Part shown: in pieces, positions 1 through 8,860 of the stretch
Layout of the letters: each line of letters opens with the position of its first letter
Position numbering within the stretch: position 1 is the first letter of the stretch
NCBI GenBank assembly: GCA_900548815.1
Contig: URLR01000002.1
Span: forward strand, 48,702-112,701
Length of the DNA: 64,000 nt
Reading direction: 5' to 3'
Source: an uncultured Collinsella sp.
GTDB taxonomy: Bacteria > Actinomycetota > Coriobacteriia > Coriobacteriales > Coriobacteriaceae
Notes under the pieces: generated by a model
What the model was told of the DNA's origin: nothing
The model's input: the letters and a program-made list of their open reading frames with translations, nothing else
Databases searched by the model: none
Position numbers and translations under genes: made by a program

Positions 1-549
1 ATACGAGCCCGCGGCGCCAATTACCACGCCCTCCACCAGCGAAAGCACTACACCGATAACGGGAATGGCAGCGATAACCTCGAGCACGACCGAGATAACG
101 CTCGAAAAGACTCCGAGGCCAAACGACGTGGAACGCATGAGTGGACGATCCATGCCGTCATCAACCTTGAGCGACAGATCGCGACCCCACTCGATACCAA
201 AGCCGGAACCGCACACGCTCGCAATGCAAGCTGCCAAAAAGCCGATGGCAGCCGCAATGCCGCCAATAACGGGAATAAACAACACGAGCACCGACACAAC
301 GCAAATCAGCGCCGGCAAAAACGCGATTTGGCATACACGCTGAAGCACGCCCGGAGTCTTAGTCATATCTTGGAACGCCTGAGCCACACAGCCCTTTGGC
401 GCATTCGCCACGGGCGGTTGCGGAACAAACTGCTGGGGCTGAGGCTGTCCCTGGGGAGCGGGGCCAGCGGCACCGGCATTAGGAGCACCACACACGCCGC
501 AGAACTTGTCGTTATCGCCCATGGGGGCGCCACACTGCGAGCAGAACAT
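1..549 (-). CDS. Zinc-ribbon membrane protein, C-terminus cut by window edge
   Basis: The reading frame starts at ATG 547-549 and stays open to base 1, giving 183 residues with no stop, so the C-terminus lies outside the window. The N-terminus carries two CxxC pairs (FCSQCG and FCGVCG, residues 2-21), the usual zinc-ribbon layout. A Pro/Gln-rich linker follows, then at least two hydrophobic segments at about residues 75-115 and 140-170, rich in Val/Ile/Ala. The pattern fits the many bacterial proteins with an N-terminal zinc_ribbon_2 domain and a membrane tail, whose roles are mostly unknown. No enzyme motif is visible. It is clearly coding, but the function is not identifiable. Confidence 0.75.
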   Translation of the reverse strand, partial: MFCSQCGAPMGDNDKFCGVCGAPNAGAAGPAPQGQPQPQQFVPQPPVANAPKGCVAQAFQDMTKTPGVLQRVCQIAFLPALICVVSVLVLFIPVIGGIAAAIGFLAACIASVCGSGFGIEWGRDLSLKVDDGMDRPLMRSTSFGLGVFSSVISVVLEVIAAIPVIGVVLSLVEGVVIGAAGSY

Positions 550-698
550 AGAATCATCCCTTCGTATCTTGAACAAATCACTTGGATCGCAAACGATGTC
601 TTTAGCATCATTATTGCCCAATGTGGGGTCAAATACTCAAAGATGACCGATTTGCAAGATACACGGCGCCAGCAGGCGGTTCGTTGAATACGTCTGTG

Positions 699-1721
699 CT
701 AGTTCGTTCCGCGGAAGCCCTTGCCGACAATCTCGGAGCTGTCGACGATCGTGATAAAGGCACCCGGATCGACCTCGCGCGCATAACGGCGCAGCTGCAC
801 GGCCTCGCGACGGCTCAGCACGCTCATGATCACCGTCACGCACTTGCCCGAGAAGGCACCGTAGCCGCGGCTGATGGTCGCCGTGCGGTTGAGATGCTTG
901 ACGATAAACTCCTCGACCTTAAGGGGTTCGGAGCAAATGACCGTGCAGACCTTACGAAGATGGATGCTCTCGATGGCCTTGTCGACCACAAGCGTCTTGG
1001 CAAACAGGCCGAGCACGCAATACAGACCGACACGCGGGCCATACAAAAAGGCCGCGATGGTCACGATACCGATATCGACCAGCAGCAGGGCGCGGCCAAT
1101 CTCGAGCGTGGTGCGGCGCTTGAGGATCATGGCAAGAATGTCCGTGCCACCCGTCGAGGCGCCGATGTCAAAGACAATAGCGCTGCCGAGCGCCGGCAAG
1201 ATGACGGCAAAGCACAGGTCGAGCCACATATCGCCCGTCATCGAGACATCGGTCGGAATAAAGAGCTCAAACAGCGAAACATAGGCGGACAGCGCAAACG
1301 AGGCGAAGACACTCCAAAGAATCGCCTTGCGTTCCAAAAAGATAAAGCCCAAAGCGACGAGAACCGCGTTGATAATCCACATAAAGACGCCGACGGGCAG
1401 GGTCGGGAACAGCGTGGACAGAATGACCGACACGCCCGAGGTGCCGCCAAAAGCAAAGTGATTAGGGGTTTTAAACGCAACGATGGCAAAGGCCGTAAGA
1501 ATCAGGCCCAGATTGAGCTCGGCAAAAAAGCGCGGGAAGCCCGGCTCCTGGCTGCGCTTTTGGCCGGCACGCTCGCCGCGCTCGATATCGGTGCGATCAA
1601 CCACGCGCTCCATCGGCACTACGGGAGGACGATGCACCTCTTCGGCAGCACGCGATGCCGCCTCTGCCGCGGCGGCCTCAATCGCCCATGCCTTGCTTTC
1701 TGTTTCGTGCTCGTCAGCCAT
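699..1721 (-). CDS. YitT family membrane protein (DUF161/DUF2179)
   Basis: This 340-residue protein has an unusually long polar, Ala/Glu-rich N-terminus (about 65 residues) followed by five or six membrane segments. These include the YitT-type stretches GGTSGVSVILSTLF and DIGASTGGTDILAMIL. A soluble C-terminal domain (about residues 250-340) matches the DUF2179 shape: VCTVICSEP, then SRGYGAFSG, then VMSVLSRRE. The family is widespread in Firmicutes and Actinobacteria and is thought to be transport-related, with no settled substrate. The Ala/Glu-rich head is longer than in typical YitT proteins of about 280 residues. It stands alone, with no obvious operon partner. Confidence 0.88.
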   Translation of the reverse strand: MADEHETESKAWAIEAAAAEAASRAAEEVHRPPVVPMERVVDRTDIERGERAGQKRSQEPGFPRFFAELNLGLILTAFAIVAFKTPNHFAFGGTSGVSVILSTLFPTLPVGVFMWIINAVLVALGFIFLERKAILWSVFASFALSAYVSLFELFIPTDVSMTGDMWLDLCFAVILPALGSAIVFDIGASTGGTDILAMILKRRTTLEIGRALLLVDIGIVTIAAFLYGPRVGLYCVLGLFAKTLVVDKAIESIHLRKVCTVICSEPLKVEEFIVKHLNRTATISRGYGAFSGKCVTVIMSVLSRREAVQLRRYAREVDPGAFITIVDSSEIVGKGFRGTN

Positions 1722-1835
1722 TACGGCAACCCCTCGTTAACAATTTGGAAACAATGCGCCCATTAGGGTAACGCGGAACGCGACGATTGCAACCCCTAGT
1801 TAGACGAGCGGTATGCCTACATCGGGGGGGGCATA

Positions 1836-1878
1836 CAAATAACGGCCGGCCACGCTTTTGCTTGCGCGGTCGGCCGTT
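1836..1878 (-). terminator. Intrinsic terminator of the asp23 operon
   Basis: Arms at 1841-1851 and 1868-1878 pair in 10 of 11 positions. On the minus strand they are followed by ATTTGT. The hairpin lies about 55 bases past the asp23 stop, beyond repeat copy 1888-1934. Confidence 0.6.
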
Positions 1879-1887
1879 TAACGTTTT

Positions 1888-1934
1888 CGCAGATAAAACC
1901 TGCCAAAACAAACCTGTCCCTTTTTGGAAGGTTA
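1888..1934 (-). repeat. GGGACAGG hairpin repeat, copy 1
   Basis: Read on the minus strand, this is a stem, the loop core AAAGGGACAGGTTTG, the returning stem GGCAGGTTTTATCTG, and a short tail. One stem position is mismatched (GGAAGG opposite CCTGCC). It begins exactly at the TAA stop codon of asp23 (1932-1934). The same roughly 50-bp unit recurs at 6757, 33208, 43048, 45168 and 51961. Confidence 0.8.
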
Positions 1935-2453
1935 TTCGTGCTGGCTGGTGCGGTGCTCGTACTCCTCGGGGGTGATGACGTCCTCGATACGCAGGTTGAC
2001 GCCCGCCACCTCAAGGCCGGTCATCGCGGCAAGGCGCTCGGTGACACGTGCCTTGACGTCGTCGAAAATCGCGGGCGCATAGGCGCCGTACTCGATAATG
2101 ACGGAGATGTTGACGACCACGCGATTGTCATCGGTGACCTCGACCGTCACGCCCTTGGTCAGATTCTCGGCACCAAACTGCTCCTGCACAAAATGCATGA
2201 GGTTACCCTTCATGCCCAGAACGTGCGGAACCTCGCGGGTGGCCATGGCAACGATCTTCTCGATCACACCGTTTGAATAGGTCAGCGAGTCCTCGGACTC
2301 GTCTGTTTCCTCATCATCCTCGTCCGCATCATCGGCGGGCTCGGCCTCGACGAGCGCCTCGTCCTCGAGCGTTACGTCCTCGGCCTCGGCGGTGACGGTC
2401 TCGTCTGCCTCGAGCTCGGTATCGGCCACATCGACCTTCGTATTAAAAGCCAT
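1932..2453 (-). CDS. asp23: Asp23/Gls24 family envelope stress protein
   Basis: This 173-residue protein has a very acidic N-terminal half (residues 10-57, dense in Asp/Glu) and a C-terminal Asp23 domain. The domain includes SNGVIEKIVAMATREVPHV and later VVVNISVIIEYGAYAPAI and a RIEDVITPEEY-like end, all characteristic of alkaline shock protein 23. In staphylococci Asp23 lies under the membrane, anchored by AmaP. Here the gene is last in the order amaP-DUF2273-asp23, the arrangement that supports this role. ATG is preceded by GGAGG. The acidic head is longer than in Firmicute Asp23. The stop codon coincides with the edge of a palindromic repeat. Confidence 0.92.
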   Translation of the reverse strand: MAFNTKVDVADTELEADETVTAEAEDVTLEDEALVEAEPADDADEDDEETDESEDSLTYSNGVIEKIVAMATREVPHVLGMKGNLMHFVQEQFGAENLTKGVTVEVTDDNRVVVNISVIIEYGAYAPAIFDDVKARVTERLAAMTGLEVAGVNLRIEDVITPEEYEHRTSQHE

Positions 2454-2497
2454 GGTTCCTCCTTATGCCTGCCGCGGATGCGACAGTCGAATACATA

Positions 2498-2875
2498 TTA
2501 GCGGCCGCTAAACAGACGGCCGAAGAAGTTGACGATCCCGTTTTCGCCGTCGCGAATTTGGCCGATCACGGCGCCGATCAGCACGAAGAATGCAATGACG
2601 AGCGTGTCCCACAGGCCGAGCGTGAGCACCAACACGGCAAGGATAAAGCCAGCGACGGCACCGAGCGTGGTGTTGGGATGACGCACAGCATAGCTCCAGA
2701 TGGCAGCGCCCGTACCCTTGATGAGACCCATAGCCTCGTCAAAATCCGCGGCTGCCGCGTCTTGCAACTCGGTTGCCTCTGCTTTGGAATCAACAGGTTC
2801 GTTCGCCGGCGTGGCGCTCTGGTCAATCGTCAGGCGCGGCGTACGAGCGGTCTTGTCTTGATTGGTATCACTCAC
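2498..2875 (-). CDS. DUF2273 small membrane protein of the Asp23 operon
   Basis: I place the start at GTG 2873-2875, which overlaps the end of amaP (TGA 2868-2870) by a few bases, a translational-coupling arrangement. That gives 125 residues. The first 60 are polar. The rest is the DUF2273 pattern: two hydrophobic helices (GAVAGFILAVLVLTLGLW, then TLVIAFFVLIGAVIGQI) ending in FFGRLFSGR. DUF2273 proteins normally sit beside amaP and asp23 and are about 60 residues long, so the extended polar head is notable. The longer reading to 3088 runs back through amaP and is not used. Confidence 0.85.
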   Translation of the reverse strand: MSDTNQDKTARTPRLTIDQSATPANEPVDSKAEATELQDAAAADFDEAMGLIKGTGAAIWSYAVRHPNTTLGAVAGFILAVLVLTLGLWDTLVIAFFVLIGAVIGQIRDGENGIVNFFGRLFSGR

Positions 2876-3413
2876 CGGAAACCTCCACGGTCTGGACGGT
2901 AGTCTTGGACGGCAAAAAACGAACGCGTGCGGTCGTGCCCGGCGTGCCAAGCATGGTGTCGCAAGCTTCCTCGATGCGCCGCTGCATCGCAGTAGCCAGA
3001 GATGCCACGTCCTTATCGTCAAGCGCGATAGCCTCGACCTTAAATCGGACGTGCGAATCGTCGGAGCCTTGGACGCGGGCCTCGACATGCTCGACCATCA
3101 CGCGGTCGTCGCGCTCGGCAGCAGCCCTAGCACACGAAGAAAGCGCCGCAAGGGTGACCTCGATATTGCGCTCCCCCGCCGGATGCACACAGGACGGCTC
3201 GCGACGAGCAAACATCAGGCGAAAGAAGCTTACCAGCACGCCGATCGCCACAACTCCGCCGCATGCCGTCACGACAATGCGCGGCATGGGGTCGCGCATC
3301 AGCAGCATAAAGCGATACGTATACGGCCCCCAAAACTGGCAGACAAGCGTACCCAGCGCCACGATGGCGGCGGCAAGATACACAATCGCTAGGGCTCGTT
3401 TGAGTACGCGCAC
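2868..3413 (-). CDS. amaP: Alkaline shock membrane anchor protein AmaP
   Basis: The start is GTG 3411-3413 with AAGGGAG at good spacing. The 181 residues begin with two membrane helices (about 7-30 and 45-68) and continue with a soluble alpha/beta domain of about 110 residues (RNIEVTLAALSSCARAAAERDDRV, given here in two overlapping parts of one helix and strand). This is the AmaP topology. In staphylococci AmaP anchors Asp23 at the membrane. It is the first gene of the three-gene operon with DUF2273 and asp23. Confidence 0.85.
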   Translation of the reverse strand: MRVLKRALAIVYLAAAIVALGTLVCQFWGPYTYRFMLLMRDPMPRIVVTACGGVVAIGVLVSFFRLMFARREPSCVHPAGERNIEVTLAALSSCARAAAERDDRVMVEHVEARVQGSDDSHVRFKVEAIALDDKDVASLATAMQRRIEEACDTMLGTPGTTARVRFLPSKTTVQTVEVSGE

Positions 3414-3465
3414 GTGGCGCTCCCTTCAAATCTCGGCACTCGAAATACAAAACGGTTCGCATCAT

Positions 3466-3510
3466 TATAAAAGAGCCGGGTCCGGTGCTCTACGCACGCG
3501 GATCCGGCTC
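3466..3510 (-). terminator. Rho-independent terminator after yebC
   Basis: On the minus strand a 12-bp stem (GAGCCGGATCCG pairing with CGGACCCGGCTC, one mismatch) is followed directly by TTTTATAAT. It lies 70-115 bases beyond the yebC stop. Confidence 0.8.
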
Positions 3511-3579
3511 ATCTATTCCACGAGGCTTGCATGCTCGCTTCATTATGCCCAGATATGCACGGCTTAACCCGTGCGGGCG

Positions 3580-4386
3580 CTACTCCTCCTCGAGGGCAGC
3601 GATGACCTCGTCGGTCATGTCCATGGTGCTGTAAACATCCTGGACGTCGTCGAGCTCCTCAAGACGGTCGATGAGGCGCTGAACCTTCTTGGCGTCGGCG
3701 CCGGAGACCTCGGTCGGGGTGGTCGGGACCATGGTGGTCTCGGAGCCCTTGACCTGGACGCCCTGCTCCTCGAGCGCCTTGGAGACAGCCATGACCTCGT
3801 TAGCAGTAGTCCAGACGATCCACTCCTCGCCGGCATCCTCGTAGTCCTCGCCACCGGCCTCGGCGATGGCCATCATGAACTCATCCTCGTCACCGGCAGC
3901 ACCGTTGGCGATCATGGTCTCCTTCTTGGCGTTCTCGTCCAGGATCTCCTTGGCGACGACGATCTGGCCCTTGCGCTCAAACTGGAAGGCAACGGAGCCG
4001 GAGGTGCCCAGGTTGCCACCAGCGTGGGAGAAGGCGGAACGGACATCAGCGGCGGTACGGTTGCGGTTGTCGGTCAGGCAGTCGACGTAGACGGCGACAC
4101 CGGCGGGACCGTAGCCCTCGTACACGATGTTCTCGTAGACGGCGGCATCGGCACCCGAACCAAAAGCCTTGTCGATAGCGGACTTGATCTTGTCCTTAGG
4201 CATGGACTGAGCCTTGGCCTTGGCAACGGCAGCGGCGAGGCTGGCGTTGTTCTCGGGCAGCGGGTCACCGCCGAGACGGGCAGCAACGGTGATGTTGCGG
4301 CTGAGCTTGGAGAAGAGGGCGGAACGCTTGGCGTCCTGCGCGCCCTTACGATGCTTGGTTGTGGCCCACTTAGAGTGTCCGGACAT
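3580..4386 (-). CDS. yebC: YebC/PmpR family protein (TACO1-like)
   Basis: The 268-residue protein opens with MSGHSKWATTKHRKGAQDAK, the near-invariant YebC start, and keeps the family landmarks: YEGYGPAGVAVYVDCLTDNRNRT at about residues 89-111 (shown by YEGYGPAG and DNRNRT) and GNLGTSGSVAFQFERKG. The C-terminal domain ends LEELDDVQDVYST. Family members were annotated as transcription regulators, and some act as translation factors relieving ribosome pausing, as for mitochondrial TACO1. It is about 25 residues longer than average, with an acidic insertion near GEDYEDAGEEW. It is transcribed alone, with its own terminator. Confidence 0.95.
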   Translation of the reverse strand: MSGHSKWATTKHRKGAQDAKRSALFSKLSRNITVAARLGGDPLPENNASLAAAVAKAKAQSMPKDKIKSAIDKAFGSGADAAVYENIVYEGYGPAGVAVYVDCLTDNRNRTAADVRSAFSHAGGNLGTSGSVAFQFERKGQIVVAKEILDENAKKETMIANGAAGDEDEFMMAIAEAGGEDYEDAGEEWIVWTTANEVMAVSKALEEQGVQVKGSETTMVPTTPTEVSGADAKKVQRLIDRLEELDDVQDVYSTMDMTDEVIAALEEE

Positions 4387-4551
4387 ACGTGTCTCCTATC
4401 GGTTTCGACCTAAAGCCCAGCGCAGATGCTCGGGCAATATAAACAAACGTCGTTATGATATACCTACTGCCCTGCGAGATAAACCCCAAAATGAAGGCGT
4501 CGTGATGATGTCCCCTTTGGTGCAAAGAAACCTGGCCCTCAATGCACCAAA

Positions 4552-6735
4552 TTAGAACCAGAAGAAGTCGCTGCGGGTGACGGTGGCGCCGATGGCGAAG
4601 GGCATGCAGGCGATGACCGGATACAGGTAGCGCATGTAAGTCGAGCCGTTGCACGGGCCAATCAGGCACACAGCGAGCACGCCCAACAGCGGCACCCAGA
4701 TCGCCAGCGCACGCCATGAATGACGACGCAGCAAGTAGACCACCATGGCGATCATGATCCACACATAGGTGGCCGAGCTCATGGTGAGCGAGATAAAGGG
4801 AACACGCTGCACCGCCACACGGTACAAATTGATCAGGTGGTCGCACCAGCGCACCACGTTGCTGTCAACCGGATGGAAGTCGAAGTACTTGAGGTTGTCG
4901 GGACGCGCCATGATCTCGGCACTACGCGCCGTGCTGTAGACCCAGGCATCGCGCGCGCTCGGATAAAAATAACCGTAGTAGTTATTGATGAGCGCCGAGA
5001 TATAGCACTCGGGATCCTTTTTGAACATCTGGGCCCACACCTCAAAATAGGCCTTGATGTCCTCCTGCGAGGCGTACTCGTTAAAGCAGTTCTTGACGGC
5101 ATCGGACTTGTCGGGGTTGTAGCGGCGGCCCAGGTTCTCGTACTTGAGTACGCGGTCGATCACGGCACGCTCTTCGTCGGTCACTGAACCGTCGCAAGGA
5201 GCCTCCACGATGGTGCCGTCCTCCTTAACCGTAGGGTTGACGCCCGAGTTGAGGCCGTCGTGCTTTTGGACGAAACGAGCCGTCTGCTGGAACGGAATCG
5301 AAAGGATTTCGCGCTTGGAGCCGGGCGTAATGTCGTGCGCCGGCATAAAGACCTTGGTGAAGTACATATTAGAGGCAAGGCAGAGCGCGAGCACCGCGAG
5401 AACGCCAACCCAGCGGAAACGCGGGATGGCGCCCGAAGGCGCAGCGCCAGTCTGCTTGGCTGCACGACGAGCCACATGCACGTCCCATACGCAAAACGCC
5501 GCCGCGATTACGCATGCCGCCAGGGGAAACACCAGGCCGCCGTTGCGCAGAAACGTGGAACCCATGGCGCCCAGAGCGAGCAGCAGCCAGTCGTGGCGCG
5601 CAAAGAGCACGGGGGCTTTCTCGCCCGCTCGCTCGACATTGGCATCACGACGGGGCAAGCCACATGCCACGAGCTTGACGGTCTGCACCAACAGCACCAA
5701 AAACGCGTCGGCAAAGAGCACGTCTTTGGTGAGCAACGCCGCGTAGTTAGAGAACATCGGCATAAACGCAAAGAACAGCAGGATCGCACCGCGAACCGGC
5801 AGGCTCACGCCCAGTTTGCGCAGCGACGAAATGGAATAGGCCATGCAGGCGGCCGTGATGGCGAACTGAGCACAGGTGTAGATGGCAAGACCCGCGTTGG
5901 CGCTGTTGAACAGTGAAAGCCCCAGCTGGACGCACGAGCCGATAATGGCCGTGTGCACTACGGGATGATGCCCGTTGAGCAGCACGTTGGGGTTGAGTAG
6001 GCGCAGGTAGTCGCTCGTGCCATTGGGATAGTTGAACCACTGGCGAATCTGCGCGCCCGTATCTCCCATAAAAAGGCCGGGCAGCGAAGCGATGAGCGTG
6101 GGCGTCCAGGCGATCATAAGCACCAGGAAGGGCCCGGCAAAGGGATGGACCGAGAGCACGGCGTGAGTCACACGCCATACGCGGCCAAAGTGCGCTTCGG
6201 AAAACGGGATGCGTCGGGAGCTCAGCCAATCTAGACACTCAAAGGCAAGGTAGAAGGCAACGACCGCCAAGAGCATCCAGCCCGCGCCGCCAATCCAGGC
6301 GCAGATGATGCGGGCTTTGTCGCCAAGGACAATCTCGGCCGAGTCGGTGAGATCGTAGCTGCGGCCGAACACCATGCAGACGGCAAAGAACAGCGACGGC
6401 AGAACGATCGATGGACGCCAGGTGTCGCCACGGCCAAAGAACACGTAGCGAAACGGCAAGGTGAGCAGGCAAGCAAGTGCAAGCAGCATGACCGCGTCGG
6501 TATGGCCGGCAAACGAGAGGAGCACTTCGTAGCACACGTACAGCATGCCCGAGGCTTTGGGGTCAATCGCCAAGACTGCGTTGCTCGACACCGGGGAGGG
6601 ATCGATGGAAAACGCCGTGGTCGCCAACAGCGCGAGCAAAAATGCGATGAGCGTCTGCTTGGCGGGGTAGCGCTTAAACCAGACGATGCGGGCAGCGTCG
6701 CGCGCAGCCGTTGTGGAGAGATCGGAATCCTTCAC
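4552..6735 (-). CDS. DUF6020 family polytopic membrane protein
   Basis: This 727-residue protein has roughly a dozen hydrophobic segments. A large polar loop, about residues 485-620, contains SKREILSIPFQQTARFV and repeated aromatic stretches such as NNYYGYFYPSARDAW. The first extracytoplasmic loop holds PGLFMGDTGAQIRQWFNYPNGTSDY, quoted here only by its start PGLFMGDTGAQ. The layout resembles GT-C fold glycosyltransferases and matches DUF6020 proteins, which are common in Actinobacteria and Coriobacteria. A role in cell-surface glycan assembly is inference only. The start is GTG 6733-6735. No partner gene is adjacent. Confidence 0.7.
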   Translation of the reverse strand: MKDSDLSTTAARDAARIVWFKRYPAKQTLIAFLLALLATTAFSIDPSPVSSNAVLAIDPKASGMLYVCYEVLLSFAGHTDAVMLLALACLLTLPFRYVFFGRGDTWRPSIVLPSLFFAVCMVFGRSYDLTDSAEIVLGDKARIICAWIGGAGWMLLAVVAFYLAFECLDWLSSRRIPFSEAHFGRVWRVTHAVLSVHPFAGPFLVLMIAWTPTLIASLPGLFMGDTGAQIRQWFNYPNGTSDYLRLLNPNVLLNGHHPVVHTAIIGSCVQLGLSLFNSANAGLAIYTCAQFAITAACMAYSISSLRKLGVSLPVRGAILLFFAFMPMFSNYAALLTKDVLFADAFLVLLVQTVKLVACGLPRRDANVERAGEKAPVLFARHDWLLLALGAMGSTFLRNGGLVFPLAACVIAAAFCVWDVHVARRAAKQTGAAPSGAIPRFRWVGVLAVLALCLASNMYFTKVFMPAHDITPGSKREILSIPFQQTARFVQKHDGLNSGVNPTVKEDGTIVEAPCDGSVTDEERAVIDRVLKYENLGRRYNPDKSDAVKNCFNEYASQEDIKAYFEVWAQMFKKDPECYISALINNYYGYFYPSARDAWVYSTARSAEIMARPDNLKYFDFHPVDSNVVRWCDHLINLYRVAVQRVPFISLTMSSATYVWIMIAMVVYLLRRHSWRALAIWVPLLGVLAVCLIGPCNGSTYMRYLYPVIACMPFAIGATVTRSDFFWF

Positions 6736-6756
6736 AGTCCAAAGAGCCTTTCTAGA

Positions 6757-6808
6757 AACCTGCCAAAAAGGGACAGGTTTATTTTGGCAGGTTTTATCTG
6801 GGGAAACG
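6757..6808 (+). repeat. GGGACAGG hairpin repeat, copy 2
   Basis: This is the full-length copy in plus orientation: arm AACCTGCCAAAA, loop AGGGACAGGTTTA, returning arm TTTTGGCAGGTT, then TTATCTGGGGAAACG. The stem is perfect. It lies between the divergent repeat at 6841 and the start of the DUF6020 gene. Confidence 0.85.
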
Positions 6809-6840
6809 TTACGGTTCTGTCATCGTTGCCCAGCGAATCA

Positions 6841-6870
6841 CTACAAAGGTGCCTGTCCCCTTTGTGGTAG
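6841..6870 (-). repeat. Divergent GGGACAGG hairpin after lgt
   Basis: The arms CTACAAAGG and CCTTTGTGGTAG enclose a loop with CCTGTCCC. The architecture is the same as the 50-bp repeat and the loop core is the same (GGGACAGG on the minus strand), but the stem is unrelated. It abuts the lgt stop codon (TAA, 6871-6873) exactly, as copies 1 and 5 abut the stops of their genes. Confidence 0.65.
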
Positions 6871-7692
6871 TTAGGCGTCGAGGTAGATGCGCTGGGGTTG
6901 GTTGCGGCGACGAGCAAAGATGATGAGCGCCAGGCCCGCGATTACGAGCGGCAGGCTCAGCAGCTGACCCATGGTGATGACGCCGCCCAGCAGATAGCCC
7001 AGCTGCGCATCGGGCACACGCACAAACTCAATCAAAAAGCGAACGATGCCGTAACCCATCACAAAGACGCCCATAAACGTGCCTTGGGGCAGTAGCGGCT
7101 TTTTGCGGCTGAGCACCTGCAGAATGCAAAAGAGCACGATGCCCTCAAGAAATGCCTCGTAGAGCTGGGAGGGGTGACGCGGCATCTCGCCCGCAGTCCC
7201 GCCAAAGACCACGCCCCATGGCAGATCGGTCGGCTTGCCCCACAGCTCTCCGTTCACGAAGTTGGCGCAACGTCCCAGGCACAGCGCCAGCGGCGCGCCT
7301 ATGACGGCAAGGTCCGCCAAAGTCCATGCGTCGAGCTTATACATGCGGCACACGAGCACGCCGCCGATGATGCCGCCCACCAGGCCGCCATGGAAGCTCA
7401 TGCCGCCTTCATTGGTGGCAAAGATCTCGAGCGGATGCGCCCAGTAGTAGCCGTCGCCGTAAAAGATGACGTAGAACAGGCGCGCACCGATAATGAGGCC
7501 AAAGACCACGCCGACCACGACACTCGTCAGGTCGTCGACCGTAATGTCAAAACCCCAACGGCGCTGCGTGCGGTACATGACGACCGCCGTGAGCAGAGCT
7601 CCGACCACATAGGCCAAGCCGTACCAGTAGATGGTGATGGGCCCCGCCGAGATGGCGACGGGATCAAGCATATGGTAGAGGTCGTTGAGCAT
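6871..7692 (-). CDS. lgt: Prolipoprotein diacylglyceryl transferase
   Basis: Lgt transfers a diacylglyceryl group from phosphatidylglycerol to the lipobox cysteine of prolipoproteins in the plasma membrane. I start at ATG 7690-7692 (MLNDLYHML), which has AGGGGGA upstream; the longer frame has no such site. That gives 273 residues, the usual size. Family landmarks are visible: GGMSFHGGLVGG (the HGG motif), CLGRCANFVNGELWG (signature with the essential Arg), RHPSQLYEA, and about seven membrane helices. The substrate-binding lipoprotein at 33375 would be one of its clients. Confidence 0.95.
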   Translation of the reverse strand: MLNDLYHMLDPVAISAGPITIYWYGLAYVVGALLTAVVMYRTQRRWGFDITVDDLTSVVVGVVFGLIIGARLFYVIFYGDGYYWAHPLEIFATNEGGMSFHGGLVGGIIGGVLVCRMYKLDAWTLADLAVIGAPLALCLGRCANFVNGELWGKPTDLPWGVVFGGTAGEMPRHPSQLYEAFLEGIVLFCILQVLSRKKPLLPQGTFMGVFVMGYGIVRFLIEFVRVPDAQLGYLLGGVITMGQLLSLPLVIAGLALIIFARRRNQPQRIYLDA

Positions 7693-7801
7693 ATCGGTCC
7701 CCCTGCTCCCTACATACAAATGCGGCCGCGGGCCTTGCGCTCGCAGCCGCATATTCGGGCGTGACGTCTATGCGGAGCATATCGCCCGCAGCTTTCACTT
7801 C

Positions 7802-8080
7802 TTAGAACGGCGCATACTCGTCGTACAGGTCATCGGTCTCGCCGGAGGCATTGACCTGCTCGACACGCGTAACGCCGGGCACGTGCTCCTTGAGGATACG
7901 CTCGATGCCCATGGAAAGCGTCAGGGCGCTCATGGGACAACCGGCACAGGCGCCCTGAAGCTCCAGCTTGACGACGCCCTCGTCATCAACGCCTATATAC
8001 TCCATGTCGCCGCCGTCGGCCTGTAGGTTGGGGCGAATCTCTTCAAGAACCTTCTTAAGCAGCTCTTCGTTAACAGCCAC
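7802..8080 (-). CDS. NifU-like Fe-S scaffold protein
   Basis: This 92-residue protein matches the NifU C-terminal (Nfu) domain. It begins LLKKVLEEIRPNLQADGGD and carries the cluster-binding CxxC as GACAGCPMS (residues 44-52). Such small proteins carry and deliver [4Fe-4S] clusters. The start is GTG 8078-8080 with AAAGGAG upstream. It sits about 110 bases upstream of lgt but is probably an independent unit. Many Fe-S clients are expected in an anaerobe, including the fused dehydratase at 19452 and the radical SAM protein at 41265. Confidence 0.9.
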   Translation of the reverse strand: MAVNEELLKKVLEEIRPNLQADGGDMEYIGVDDEGVVKLELQGACAGCPMSALTLSMGIERILKEHVPGVTRVEQVNASGETDDLYDEYAPF

Positions 8081-8251
8081 AGGGGCTCCTTTCTCACAAT
8101 AACGCGGGCGCGCCCGCGGACAGAAGCTATGTTACTACAGCCGTGTACCCGCTCACGAGCCGTCCATGCGCGCGGACGCGACTTTCACGAGTAGTCAATT
8201 TGGGACGGGGCTCTTTTAGCTGCTTTTGCCGCCAGCTGGCGTTGCCACGCG

Positions 8252-8776
8252 CTACTGCCGAGCCCGCCCCTCGGTGCCGATGTGAACATCGACGATAACC
8301 TGGCGGTAGCTGATGCCACAGGAGTCGAGAATGCGGCGGCTGATACGGCCGTCATCGGTGTCGGCGTACTTGTTGTCCAGGTAGACGACCTCGCCCACGC
8401 CCACCTGAGCCAAAATCTTGGCGCAGTCATGGCACGGGAACAGCGTGACGTAGACCGTGGAACCCTCGAGGTCCTTGAGGGAGCCACGGTAGTTGAGCAC
8501 GGCGTTGGCCTCGGCATGGACCACGTAGTTGTGCTTGTCCTGCAGCGGGTCGTCGCTCGTACCCCACGGGAAAAAGTCGTCGTTGAGCGCCGAGGGTGTA
8601 CCGTTGTAGCCCACCGAAAGGATGCGGTGGTTGGTGTTGGCGATGCACGCACCCACCTGCGTGTTGGGGTCCTTGCTGCGGCGCTGCGCGGCGATGGCCA
8701 CGCTCATAAAGAACTCGTCCCAGCTAATGACGTCCAGGCGCTTGCCTGACGAAGTTTGATGAAGATCGCCCGACAT
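8252..8776 (-). CDS. dCMP/cytidine deaminase family protein
   Basis: The protein (174 residues from ATG 8774-8776) has the zinc deaminase signature: HAEANAVLN for the His ligand and proton-shuttle Glu, and FPCHDCAK for the two Cys ligands. The flanking sequence (DPNTQVGACI, ILSVGYNGTP) is that of deoxycytidylate deaminases and ComE-type proteins. dCMP deaminase makes dUMP for thymidylate synthesis. I prefer this start because GGAGGTG lies six bases upstream; the frame could extend 12 codons further. Confidence 0.88.
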   Translation of the reverse strand: MSGDLHQTSSGKRLDVISWDEFFMSVAIAAQRRSKDPNTQVGACIANTNHRILSVGYNGTPSALNDDFFPWGTSDDPLQDKHNYVVHAEANAVLNYRGSLKDLEGSTVYVTLFPCHDCAKILAQVGVGEVVYLDNKYADTDDGRISRRILDSCGISYRQVIVDVHIGTEGRARQ

Positions 8777-8860
8777 GGCAGACACCTCCGTAATCGCAAT
8801 AGTTTGACCCATTGTAGCAGGTGAAAGGTGGAGGCGTTTGTCCCGCCGGCGCCCTCACTT

